DNA of 26,940 nucleotides from NCBI GenBank assembly GCA_032718475.1, contig JAUCBJ010001098.1:1-26940 (forward strand), given 5' to 3'. The DNA is from Nemertoderma westbladi. Its lineage: Eukaryota; Xenacoelomorpha; Nemertodermatida; Nemertodermatidae. Below, in pieces: positions 9,785 to 23,242 of this stretch. Under the pieces are notes generated by a model. The model was not told the DNA's origin. It saw only the letters and a list, made by a program, of their open reading frames with translations, and did not search any database. Each line of letters opens with the position of its first letter. Position 1 is the stretch's first letter. A program made the translations under genes and the position numbers.

Positions 9785-11265
9785 CAAACGGAACCCACTA
9801 ACTCCTGTGTCAGTGGTACAGACCTATCAAACGGAACCCACTAACTCCTGTGTCAGCGCTACAGACATATCAAACGGAACCCACTAACTCCTGTGTCAGC
9901 ACTACAGACATATCAAACGGAACCCACTATCTCCTGTGTCAGGGTACAGACCTATCAAACGGAACCCACTAACTCCTGTGTCAGCGGTACAGACCTATCA
10001 AACGGAACCCACTAACTCCTGCGTCAGCGGTACAGACCTATCAAACGGAACCCACTAACTCCTGTGTCAGCGGTACAGACCTATCAAATGGAACCCACTA
10101 ACTCCGGTGTCAGCGGTACAGACCTATCAAACGGAACCTACTAACTCCTGTGTCAGGGTACAGACCTATCAAACGGAACCCACTAACTCCTGTGTCAGGG
10201 TACAGACCTATCAAACGGAACCCACTAACTCCTGTGTCAGCGCTACAGACCTATCAAACGGAACCCACTAACTCCTGTGTCAGGGTACAGACCTATCAAA
10301 CGGAACCCACTAACTCCTGTGTCAGCGGTACAGACCTATCAAACGAAACCCACTAACTCCTGTGTCAGCAGTACAGATCTATCAAACGGAACCCACTAAC
10401 TCCTGTGTCAGCGGTACAGACCTATCAAACGGAACCCACTAACTCCTGTGTCAACGGTACAGACCTATCAAACGGAACCCACTAACTCCTGTGTCAGTGG
10501 TACAGACCTATCAAACGGAACCCACTAACTCCTGTGTCAGCGCTACAGACATATCAAACGGAACCAACTAACTCCTGTGTCAGCACTACAGACATATCAA
10601 ACAGAACCTACTATCTCCTGTGTCAGGGTACAGACCTATCAAACGGAACCCACTAACTCCTGTGTCAGCGGTACAGACCTATCAAACGGAACCCACTAAC
10701 TCCTGCGTCAGCGGTACAGACCTATCAAACGGAACCCACTAACTCCTGTGTCAGCGGTACAGACCTATCAAACGGAACCCACTAACTCCGGTGTCAGCGG
10801 TACAGACCTATCAAACGGAACCTACTAACTCCTGTGTCAGGGTACAGACCTATCAAACGGAACCCACTAACTCCTGTGTCAGGGTACAGACCTATCAAAC
10901 GGAACCCACTAACTCCTGTGTCAGCGCTACAGGCCTATCAAACGGAACCCACTAACTCCTGTGTCAGGGTACAGACCTATCAAACGGAACCCACTAACTC
11001 CTGTGTCAGCGGTACAGACCTATCAAACGGAACAAACTAACTCCTGTGTCAGCGGTACAGACCTATCAAACGGAACCCACTAACTCCTGTGTCAGGGTAC
11101 AGACCTATCAAACGGAACCCACTAACTCCTGTGTCAGCGCTACAGACATATCAAACGGAACCCACTAACTCCTGTGTCAGCGGTACAGACCTATCAAACG
11201 GAACCCAATAACTCCTGTGTCAGCGGTAGGCCTACAGACATATCAAACGGAACCCACTAACTCTT
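9785..11265. repeat. ~43-bp satellite with 684-bp higher-order repeat
   Basis: About 35 head-to-tail units of 42-43 bp follow the pattern ACAGACCTATCAAACGGAAC, then CCACTAACTCCTGTGTCAG, then a variable joint (CGGT, GGT, CGCT, CACT, TGGT). The order of joint variants repeats: the CAGTGGTACA unit at 9811 recurs at 10495, and the following variants (CGCT, CACT with ACTATCTCC, GGT) recur in the same order. The 684-bp period equals 16 monomers. A second period runs to about 11178, then a partial one. Apparent ORFs inside are artefacts of the period. Confidence 0.95.
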
Positions 11266-11297
11266 CGAGATACTATATGACCGATACCTCATGGTTT

Positions 11298-11483
11298 GGC
11301 TTCCTGGAAAACACGCAACAGTGCAACGGCGCAACATCACAACAGCCCTATAACCAATGAACAACATTGGCGCAACAGCGCAACAACCTAAGATTGGTTT
11401 ATACATTCCACTCTAATTCCATTGGCTTGTACATTCTGTTGCGTTCTATTACATTCCATTTCTGTAGCGCCGATGGTGCAACA
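11298..11483 (+). repeat. Left 186-bp terminal inverted repeat
   Basis: It starts GGCTTCCTGG at the 8-bp duplication and ends ...GATGGTGCAACA. The reverse complement matches 16869-17054. It contains repeated GCGCAAC/GTGCAAC motifs near the outer end. Confidence 0.9.
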
Positions 11484-15942
<4,459 letters not shown>

Positions 15943-15949
<7 letters not shown>

Positions 15950-16362
15950 CTGATCATTTGAGTTCCCAAGTGAGTCGAGGTAGGCGATGTTTCCATGTTC
16001 TGGAAAAAGGCAGCTAGAGTCCAGTGCTTACCATTCACGTTTACAGGAAACAGTATCAAAGCAAGCGAGAAGATATTAGTATTCCGCGTCCAACGCTTCA
16101 CCGATTCGTAGCCGCCACCGCTGGCTGAGTAGCGGTCTATAAAATGGTGCAGCACCAACACATCATCCCGGGATGTTCTTAAAGAATTTAGCACAACTTC
16201 GATAACGCTGTGCGTAAGCCACCCTCTGCCTCGAAGCGTATCAATATCTTTGGCTGTGATTGTGGTCCCGAAACAATCGTAGGTCGCTTGATTACTGGAT
16301 GGTGTGTTCGTGTTGTTAACGGTTCTTCCCGATAGATATATAACGCTATCGTTTAGTTCCAT
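15943..16362 (-). pseudogene. N-terminal Ulp1/C48 protease part, frameshifted from RT
   Basis: This ATG-started 139-codon frame encodes the first half of a Ulp1-like (SUMO-protease fold) domain. DIDTLRGRGWL at about residue 39-49 and LILFPVNVNGKHW at about 102-114 carry the catalytic-type His113-Trp pair. Soon after, the reading frame departs from the family. The expected Asp region (YLDSLG) and Cys region are read from the overlapping minus-strand frame that continues into the RT ORF. The switch point lies near an A5 run on the plus strand (16004-16008), so a single-base indel there is the likely cause. The two frames would otherwise form one polyprotein of about 1250 residues. The protease is thought to process the polyprotein or act on host ubiquitin-like conjugates in such elements; that role is not demonstrated here. 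Confidence 0.75.
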
Positions 16363-16718
16363 TGAACCTAGTTTGGTTTTGCTTGATTTTTAGGTTTACA
16401 ATCTTATTTCAGCATTAAAAAGCGTTTGCTGTATCGGTACTGCACTATCAATATCCAATATCAACCAATATAAACCAGTAAGATGTATTACTATTATGTC
16501 TTGCTCTTATTATTTGTGTTCATTATCCGGTTTCTTTATTTAGCAGCTTAAATTTTTAAATATATCGCCCCTAAATAAATAATCTGTGGAGTTACAAGTT
16601 ATTATATGCATGTTACTGCGATTCAAATTATTATACTCTTCAACTCCTGATGCTGCCTTAATCAATGTTAAATAATTTAGTGTACTAATAAAATACTTCT
16701 TTAAAATACTACTTTAAT
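16363..16718. other. Retroelement 5' flank and dispersed repeat
   Basis: This is AT-rich DNA upstream of the Ulp1 start, probably including the retroelement 5' UTR. A 52-bp segment at 16615-16666 (ACTGCGATTCAAAT...ACTCTTCAACTCCTGAT) recurs at 21948-21999 in the same orientation. Confidence 0.5.
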
Positions 16719-16850
16719 TTAATGTACTAATAAATTACAAGTTTTAAGTTTGTCACAAAAGGACTTAACACTTACTGATTCGATAACGTCACTGGGAAGT
16801 GAGTTCCATATTGGTACTAGGATTGTTATAGGTCGCATCCCTTTTAGCTT
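16719..16850 (-). pseudogene. C-terminal remnant of a LINE reverse transcriptase ORF
   Basis: Read on the minus strand, about 43 codons end in TAA at 16719-16721 and include PIWNSLPSDVIES followed by VSVKSFCDKL. The pattern WNSLPxxV...SVxxFKxxL is characteristic of the last residues of many Jockey/CR1/L2-type LINE pol proteins. This reading is unrelated to the RLE element beside it. It is a 5'-truncated or broken copy stopping just inside the right inverted repeat. Confidence 0.65.
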
Positions 16851-16868
16851 TTGCTTTATTTATTACTC

Positions 16869-17054
16869 TGTTGCGCCATCGGCGCTACAGAAATGGAATG
16901 TAATAGAACGCAACAGAATGTACAAGCCAATGGAATTAGAGTGGAATGTATAAACCAATCTTAGGTTGTTGCGCTGTTGCGCCAATGCTGCCCATTGGTT
17001 ATAGAGCTGTTGCGCTGTTGTGCCGTTGCGCTGTTGCGTGTTTTCCAGGAAGCC
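16869..17054 (-). repeat. Right 186-bp terminal inverted repeat
   Basis: This is the inverted partner of 11298-11483. It ends ...CCAGGAAGCC directly before the CATGGTTT duplication. The outer 60 bp carry several GTTGCGC motifs. Confidence 0.9.
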
Positions 17055-17062
17055 CATGGTTT

Positions 17063-17736
17063 TGTCTGCATAGCCTAAAACTCGAGATGTTAAAATGTAG
17101 TAATTATTATCATTACTGTATATTCTTAAAAACATTTAAAATACGATGCAAATTAAAATATACATAATTAATAAACAATTGAAAAAAACAGATTGAGAAA
17201 TATAGACATTACACAACGACATTATAATATAGATATTAATTAGAAGTAGTAGGAAAAGGCATAGACATTAAACAATCTTAATTTTGTTGTTCCAAATTCT
17301 ACTATTTTACTCCTTTATCCACCATACCGGTACAGTATTGTACTAATATCCTATTTTCTTCATCCCACCAAATTAAAATTATCCGAATTATATGCATGTT
17401 TATTGTTTATAAGACTATAAATAGTCGATATTCTTATTATAATAATAATTTAACGGTTTACATTAACTCCTAACCCTACAATTGTTTCGCAGATAAAGCC
17501 GCTGAAATACTATATGTACTGTAGCTGCAGAAATATATAAATTACAGTCAAGACCTACTATAGACTATGACCTACTGTACTATAGTAGGTCATTTTACAG
17601 TATACAGTATTGTTGTATATAATTTAATTATAATGTAATTACTGTATTAAAGGGCCATGATCTTCTAATCAGGAATTAATAAATGTTTAAGGCTGTTAAG
17701 ATTCGTTAAGTTCCCGATATGGTCAGCCGTTATAAA
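17063..17736. other. AT-rich spacer with a palindrome
   Basis: There is no ORF of note. A hairpin with a 10-bp perfect stem (ATGACCTACT / AGTAGGTCAT, 7-nt loop) lies at 17567-17593, and a related one is at 22086-22110. This spacer is also the 3' flank of the uridylyltransferase gene. I see no poly(A) tract or classic AATAAA just after its stop. Confidence 0.5.
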
Positions 17737-18846
17737 CTAAGGATAAGGGACAGGCAGTCTGTCTGTCAGTGACTTCTTGTCGAAGAAGTATGATTGATCC
17801 ATGTTTACAGGAGCTCTCCCTAGCTGTGGAGGGACGGTGAACCTGCGATAAGCGTTCACAAACACCATATGAATGTACGAGAACATGGTCCCAGAAAGCC
17901 CACCTCCGATGCAATGATCGGTATCAAAAGGATCTTCTATAGATATCGTCTTGAGGGTCCATCGCTTTTCGTAGGAGGAAAGTGGAGCTTTCCTGCGGAT
18001 TGATATAACTTTGGACTGGAATTGGAAACGGGAATAGAAGTCCAGTATTGCGATCCATAGATCGACAACGGATTCCCGATTGTTGGCCATCCAGGATTTT
18101 GCGATCAGATGGGAATCTTCTGCGAAATAAACATTGAAACCATCTACCAACACGTTCGGAGCCTTACTCATTCCTCGAGGATAAATCTCCTGCAGAACTG
18201 CGGGTTCACGCTGTTGCAGAAAGTAAATAACCATCATATAGTAAGCATAGGAAGAGAGAGACTTCTTGGAAGCATCTCCTATGTCGCATAGTTTGGCCAA
18301 AGTCTTTATCATGAACACTAAAGGTTTAACTCTTGGATCCAACTCGCTGTAGGCCCGCAACAAATGGCTTTTATGAACGCCGAGCACTGTGTTTAAGCTG
18401 ATATCGCATACTAAGTTGTATCCAACGTGTCTGCATCTTACAATTGGTACTTTCGCAGAGGTTACGGTAGTGACATCAGCAAATGCCGGAGAATAATTTA
18501 ACTGTCTGCTGATGTTCGAAATTATTGTAGTTTTAAAGTGACTCTGACTACCTGAAAGCGTCATGCAGATATCCAAATCTGATTGGTGGAAGCCAAAACC
18601 GTTAATTGAGGAGCCAGATAACTGCACGCGGGCCGTAGGATAGGCTTTAATAACGACGTTATGGATGGATCGGAGGATATCCTGTCTGTCTCTAATGTCC
18701 TGCGGAGACTGTTGGTAGCGGGAAACGACACTCGAGATCGTTGAGTCTATAGCCCTGCGGAATGCTCGGGACAACTCAGTCCGCTCGTAATTGCGAGACG
18801 TTCCCTGCCTCACTGCCTCAGCCCCTTCACATCTGTACTTTTGCAT
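17737..18846 (-). CDS. TUT4/7-like terminal uridylyltransferase, single exon
   Basis: This is a 369-aa protein from the ATG at 18844-18846 to TAG; the frame is open slightly further upstream without an ATG. The nucleotidyltransferase signature is complete: GSSINGFGF then SDLDICM (Gly78/Ser79, Asp90 and Asp92), and the third carboxylate in VCDISL (Asp148). The PAP-associated part has CDIGDASKKSLSSYAY and YFLQQREPAVLQEI. Near the C-terminus, ISIRR..., KRW and ISIEDPFD match TUT4/TUT7 (TENT3) more closely than GLD2 or Cid1. These enzymes add uridines to RNA 3' ends (pre-let-7, mRNAs, LINE RNA in mammals). Animal TUT4/7 are far longer and carry C2H2 and CCHC zinc fingers; this copy is only the catalytic module. 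It is uninterrupted by introns, stops or frameshifts, which suggests a functional retrogene, a domesticated copy or mobile-element cargo. It shares the strand of the Ulp1-RT ORF 1.4 kb away. Confidence 0.9.
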   Translation of the reverse strand: MQKYRCEGAEAVRQGTSRNYERTELSRAFRRAIDSTISSVVSRYQQSPQDIRDRQDILRSIHNVVIKAYPTARVQLSGSSINGFGFHQSDLDICMTLSGSQSHFKTTIISNISRQLNYSPAFADVTTVTSAKVPIVRCRHVGYNLVCDISLNTVLGVHKSHLLRAYSELDPRVKPLVFMIKTLAKLCDIGDASKKSLSSYAYYMMVIYFLQQREPAVLQEIYPRGMSKAPNVLVDGFNVYFAEDSHLIAKSWMANNRESVVDLWIAILDFYSRFQFQSKVISIRRKAPLSSYEKRWTLKTISIEDPFDTDHCIGGGLSGTMFSYIHMVFVNAYRRFTVPPQLGRAPVNMDQSYFFDKKSLTDRLPVPYP

Positions 18847-19705
18847 ATTACAGTAATACAACTTAAAGTGCAAACGAGCTCACAATCTCAACCTCAAAAG
18901 CTATAAACTGCGTGTTGTTAGTTTTACTTTTACAGATAAATTAACTTAATTAAATGAAGTTAAAGTAGCCCAGGCCTCGGCTGCAGTAATTCCCACATAC
19001 TGCACTGTACAGTATGTGAGTATACTGACATATTTGAGAGTGTACAGTACTCGTAGCTTACAGTATTTAAGTGTAGGTTTCCTGTATCAATGAAATGTTT
19101 CAGTTTGCATTTTCCCTAAAAGTTGCGTTTTTCTGTTTGTTTTTATCAATTATTGAAATTGGGTTTCTCGGTGTGTAGTAGGCTATTCATTTTAAGATTC
19201 ATCAAAATAAGGATTGAAAATGGAGGTTGATACTGCGGTCTTAATTTTGGGCCCATTTGAAGTATCTTTTTATCCCCAATTTGTGGTATATTCGCCTCTT
19301 GAGGCATTTTACTGAGCGCCAGCGAGGTTAATAATAGGTCGAAGGTATATTGAAAATGCTATATTTTATTCCCACGTAGGCCTAATACGTAATACTGTAT
19401 TATACTAACATAGGCCCATGTGAAGTATACCAAACTTTCTGCTGTTATATTTCACTTTGCAGTTTACCACCATGGGAAGAATACCAGGTTTTCAACAAAA
19501 CCACAAGTTTCAGAAGGGGTGATTCTAACCAAAACAATAAACGAATAAGTATCAATACAAGTTATAAGAAAGAAATAAGCGCTATGAAATACTTACTAAT
19601 ACTTTTGGAAAAATACCAATTCTTCATATCGTGACCATAGAGCCAGAACAACACATACCAAAATTTTTCAAAAAAAAAAATTTTCACCAAAATTACTCAA
19701 GATGG
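18847..19705. other. Intergenic, upstream of the TUT-like gene
   Basis: It would contain the promoter of the minus-strand TUT-like gene, but no TATA or CpG-island signal stands out. A hairpin with a 9-bp perfect stem (CACATACTG / CAGTATGTG) lies at 18994-19018. Blocks at 19471-19494 and 19626-19672 recur in inverted orientation at 21586-21608 and 21505-21553, outside the foldback element. Confidence 0.45.
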
Positions 19706-20194
19706 CGTTCTTATGGTGTCCCTGAGCGGCCAAAAGTTTGTTTTTTGTAATCTTTTTTTTTGTTCACCCGACTTTTGTAAACTCGTTCGAACGACTTTAC
19801 AAAACTCGGGAAAACAAATCTAATTGGCTGGAGTGGTTTCTATACCAACAAACATCCAATCAAGTTTGTTTCCCCGACTTTTGCAAACTCGTTCGAACGA
19901 CTTTACAAAACTCAGGAAAGTTTTTTGTAATCTTTTTTTTTTGTTCACCCGACTTTTGTAAACTCGTTCGAACGACTTTACAAAACTCGGGAAAACAAAT
20001 CTAATTGGCTGGAGTGGTTTCTCTACCAACAAACATCAAATCAAGTTTGTTTCTATAAATAAGCCAATCAGACTGAAGCTGCAGTATCCTTGATCACCTT
20101 TTTTTATCGAATCGGTAAACAGTACCTGTGAATTAATATTAATGTGGGCAATTTAAAAACGATTCGATGTGGTATTTCCAGCAGTTTGTGGGTG

Positions 20195-20320
20195 TTTACA
20201 GTACCGGTAGTTTATAGAAGTTTACAGTAGTTTATAGATGTTTACAGTAGTTTATAGAAGTTTACAGTAGTTTATAGATGTTTACAGTAGTTTATAGATG
20301 TTTACAGTAGTTTATTCATG
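20195..20320. repeat. 20-bp minisatellite in foldback loop
   Basis: About six units of TTTACAGTAGTTTATAGATG occur, with an A/T variation at the AGAWG position. The first unit is interrupted by a TACCGGTAG segment. Confidence 0.9.
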
Positions 20321-20476
20321 GTTGCAATGTTTGTTTTGTCTAGTAAAGATTAAAAAAGTCGTTATCCGTGAAACACTTACTTACCTTCTTTAATAAATTT
20401 GACTTGGAATATTAATTAAGAACAATTATTACAATTAATAATTGTTAATTAATAACAATTAATAACAAAGGAGTAG

Positions 20477-20494
20477 CCCCCCCCCCCCCCCCCC
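20477..20494. repeat. Poly-C run, 18 bases
   Basis: This is an uninterrupted C18 tract (G18 on the minus strand) in the foldback loop. The length may be unreliable because homopolymers of this size are error-prone in sequencing. Confidence 0.9.
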
Positions 20495-21067
20495 TTAAAA
20501 TTCCTATACATAGTAAAAATTCGAAAATCATTCAAGACCCAAATCTTCCAATTGTTCTAGAATTACTGTGAAAGTTGTAATTGCTGGCTACCACATCGAA
20601 TCTTTTTTAAATTGCCCACATTAATATTAATTCACAGGTACTGTTTACCGATTCGATAAAAAAAGGTGATCAAGGATACTGCAGCTTCAGTCTGATTGGC
20701 TAATTTATAGAAACAAACTTGATTTGATGTTTGTTGGTAGAGAAACCACTCCAGCCAATTAGATTTGTTTCCCTGAGTTTTGTAAAGTCGTTCGAACGAG
20801 TTTACAAAAGTCGGGTGAACAAAAAAAAAAGACTACAAAAAACAAACTTTTGTTTTCCTGAGTTTTGTAAAGTCGTTCGAACGAGTTTGCAAAAGTCGGG
20901 GAAACAAACTTGATTGGATGTTTGTTGGTATAGAAACCACTCCAGCCAATTAGATTTGTTTTCCCGAGTTTTGTATAGTCGTTCGAACGAGTTTACAAAA
21001 GTCGGGGGAACAAAAAAAAAGATTACAAAAAACAAACTTTTGGCCGCTCAGGGCCACCATACGTTCT

Positions 21068-21672
21068 ACATCTTATGTTAAAATCCTAGACTTGTATCTC
21101 CGTCCGTTTAGGAGATATGGAAAACCAGAACAACCCTCACAACATAAAAGTTGAAAACTGTTAGAGGTAAAACAACACATACAGTACCACACTTTGCTCT
21201 ATCATACTTTGCCAGGAAAAACACCATTCAATAGTCGAGGAATGACGTGAGTTCTTATGTTTCTGTGATAAAATCCTAGAGGTAAAACAACACACACAGA
21301 CTAGAGTTAATGTTAAATTTCAGTATGTGTTGTTTTGTCTCTTTGGAAAATAACGAAAAAAACAGTTTTTTTCATTAACAAAATTCATTCTGAATGCTAG
21401 CCACTATTATAAAATGTATCATTGTATCTTCCCAGACCTCTGTCGAAAAAATTAGGAGACGGGATCCATATAGAGGGAAATGAGAAGGTTTTTTGCATTT
21501 TTCTCGAAACCACATTTTTTGGTGAGTGTTGTTCTGGCTCTTTGGTCACGATATATAAAATTCCAGTAGAATTTCGAAGAAAAATTAAAACCTGGTATTC
21601 TTCACATGGGCGCTAAAATTGGTAAATTCTTTATAAAAGATAAAATGAAATAATGTTACAAAATAAATTGAA
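21068..21672. other. Repeat-derived spacer, no gene
   Basis: Direct repeats of AGAGGTAAAACAACACA start near 21163 and 21278 (115 bp apart). Blocks at 21505-21553 and 21586-21608 are inverted matches to the left flank of the foldback element. The 64-codon frame at 21422-21616 overlaps these repeats and looks non-coding. Confidence 0.5.
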
Positions 21673-21699
21673 CTAGTGCCATTTATATTTACCATATTG

Positions 21700-21947
21700 A
21701 ATGGGAGAATCTTGCAGACTCGTTAAGCCAAGGAATGCCTGTTCATTGTGATCTTCCACAGTAAACCCTTCCACTCTGTTTCCCAAGTTGCCTTCGCCTT
21801 GGTTCCCATTTATCGACCACTGAAGGATGAAAGCCAGGGTTGGGATAGGCTGCAGCATTTAAAGCACTATGCCCAAACAGGGCTGCCCACATCTAGGGAT
21901 CTAACCAGGGCTCCCTAATTGGAAGCCCAGGAAAGTCACCACTAGAT
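21700..21947 (-). mobile_element. tRNA-derived SINE-like element
   Basis: On the minus strand the head reads TAGTGGTGA (A-box-like), GGGCTTCCAATTAGGGAGCC and GGTTAGATCCC (B-box-like), matching the anticodon/T-arm layout of tRNA-derived SINEs. Further down, GTCGATAAATGGGAACC resembles a segment common in invertebrate SINE bodies. Its 3' boundary is uncertain. The B box departs from consensus, so it is probably inactive. Confidence 0.55.
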
Positions 21948-22292
21948 ACTGCGATTCAAATGAATTATAGTACTCTTCAACTCCTGATCCTGAATCAATA
22001 TTTATTACGCAACTAGGGAGCCGCTTCACTAAATAACCCAATATTGGATATTGAGTTCCGTTTTGGAGTTCGCGTTGCAGACACCATGATCTACTATAAT
22101 AGTAGGTCATGCAGACACTAAATTTGCCATAACTTTTGAGTGTGTGAATGGATTCCACCAACGTAAACTAGCCGTTCTAAAGAGGGCCAATTCGTTATTA
22201 TGGAATTGGAATGTATCATACAGTATCGCATCATAATGTTATATATGAAATATAATGCAAATGTTGATTGTACCGCGCAGTACCGATGGTGT
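21948..22292. other. Dispersed repeat copy and spacer
   Basis: 21948-21999 matches 16615-16666 over about 52 bp and directly abuts the SINE head, so it may be part of the same repeat family. A palindrome at 22086-22110 (ATGATCTACTAT / ATAGTAGGTCAT, one mismatch) resembles the one at 17567-17593. There is no ORF of note. Confidence 0.5.
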
Positions 22293-22831
22293 GGGTCTAT
22301 GAGATACAGTATATACGGGCATAGCCCGAGTCTATGAGATACACACACAGTATATACGGGCATAGCCCGAGTCTATGAGATACAGTATATACGGGCATAG
22401 CCCGAGTCTATGAGATACAGTATATACGGGCATAGCCCGGGTCTATGAGATACAGTATATACGGGCATAGCCCGAGTCTATGAGATACACAGTATATACG
22501 GGCATAGCCCGAGTCTATGAGATACAGTATTTACGGGCATAGCCCGGGTCTATGAGATACAGTATATATACGGGCATAGCCCGAGTCTATGAGATACAGT
22601 ATTTACGGGCATAGCCCGGGTCTATGAGATACAGTATATACGGGCATAGCCCGGGTCTATGAGATACAGTATATACGGGCATAGCCCGAGTCTATGAGAT
22701 ACAGTATTTACGGGCATAGCCCGGGTCTATGAGATACAGTATATATACGGGCATAGCCCGAGTCTATGAGATACAGTATTTACGGGCATAGCCCGGGTCT
22801 ATGAGATACAGTATATACGGGCATAGCCCGG
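22293..22831. repeat. 35-bp minisatellite, 15 hairpin units
   Basis: The unit is GTCTATGAGATACAGTATAT then ACGGGCATAGCCCGR. The core CGGGC-ATA-GCCCG can form a 5-bp perfect stem, and fifteen copies of GGGCATAGCCC were counted. Variants (GAG/GGG joint, ATATA/ATTTA, ATATATA) recur in order: the long AGTATATATA variant appears at 22561 and 22738, a 177-bp (five-unit) higher-order period. Confidence 0.92.
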
Positions 22832-23242
22832 TGTAAAAGCTTTTGTGGGATAACTGATTCGTTTGCCTTGCTAACCAGTTCCCCCCCAGTCGCTGAATAC
22901 TCTAAAAGGGGATCTATAATTCGAATAGCGCAAGCTACCAGCTTATTGGCTGATTTGCTGTACGCAGGTATCTGGGCTCTGTTTAATCGGCCAACCAGCC
23001 TAGAAAGGTTGCGTCATAGCCTTGTTTTTGTATCTCCCAATAGAATTTGAGTTAGCCTTGATTTTGACCTATCACAGAGCTACTGAACTGAAATTTTCCT
23101 ATCTCACTGCTCTTTCTCTGTGTTGAACGGGAGCTTCGTGGAATAAGGGTAGTTGGTATCCTCGTATAGAGCAGTAGTCACGAGTTTTTCAAAGCCACGA
23201 AAGAACGGCTTTGTAGTGTTTTGTGTTTTCTGCTTTTTAGTC
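22832..23242. other. Spacer between minisatellite and LTR
   Basis: I see no ORF, RNA gene or repeat with confidence. The 60-codon frame at 22868-23050 has no recognisable product. Confidence 0.4.

Larger units (their letters stand above)
19706..21067. mobile_element. Foldback-type element, 6-bp TSD, ~465-bp arms
   Basis: The left arm 19712-20174 and right arm 20589-21061 are inverted copies that are nearly identical by eye, except for an ~11-bp insertion in the right arm. Both start TATGGTGKCCCTGAGCGGCC. The direct repeat CGTTCT flanks the unit on both sides (19706-19711 and 21062-21067), giving a 1350-bp element. Each arm contains internal repeats: two ~185-bp units and three copies of a 44-bp near-palindrome centred on GTTCGAAC. 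The ~410-bp loop has no ORF; it holds a 20-bp minisatellite and a C18 run. There is no transposase, so movement would depend on one supplied elsewhere. A 6-bp TSD is unusual; it occurs in some superfamilies such as IS3EU, Dada and Polintons. I cannot assign one. Confidence 0.88.

Noticed and set aside
10150-11040. Two 68-codon ORFs with a repeated YRPIKRNPLTPVSG peptide
   Set aside because: They are identical in pattern at the satellite's 684-bp period and drift out of frame with 42/43-bp units; they are by-products of the tandem repeat.
15990-16030. Programmed -1 ribosomal frameshift joining protease and RT
   Set aside because: The T-run context is not a canonical slippery heptamer, and in related proteins the domains are normally continuous; a one-base indel is simpler. 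Not excluded without other copies.
18847-18873. TTG start upstream of the TUT-like ATG
   Set aside because: Nuclear animal genes rarely start at TTG and a good ATG follows nine codons later, so the start was set at 18846.
19738-21035. ORFs of 60-88 codons in the foldback arms
   Set aside because: They are mirrored between the arms and built from internal repeats with poly-Phe/Lys runs; they are not proteins.
21700-21947. A functional tRNA gene
   Set aside because: The box motifs are off consensus and no full cloverleaf with acceptor stem can be formed; the tRNA-like part continues into a SINE-type body.
22293-22831. Regular 35-bp repeats resembling a CRISPR array
   Set aside because: The units are contiguous with no unique spacers, there are no cas genes, and the context is animal. 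It is a minisatellite.
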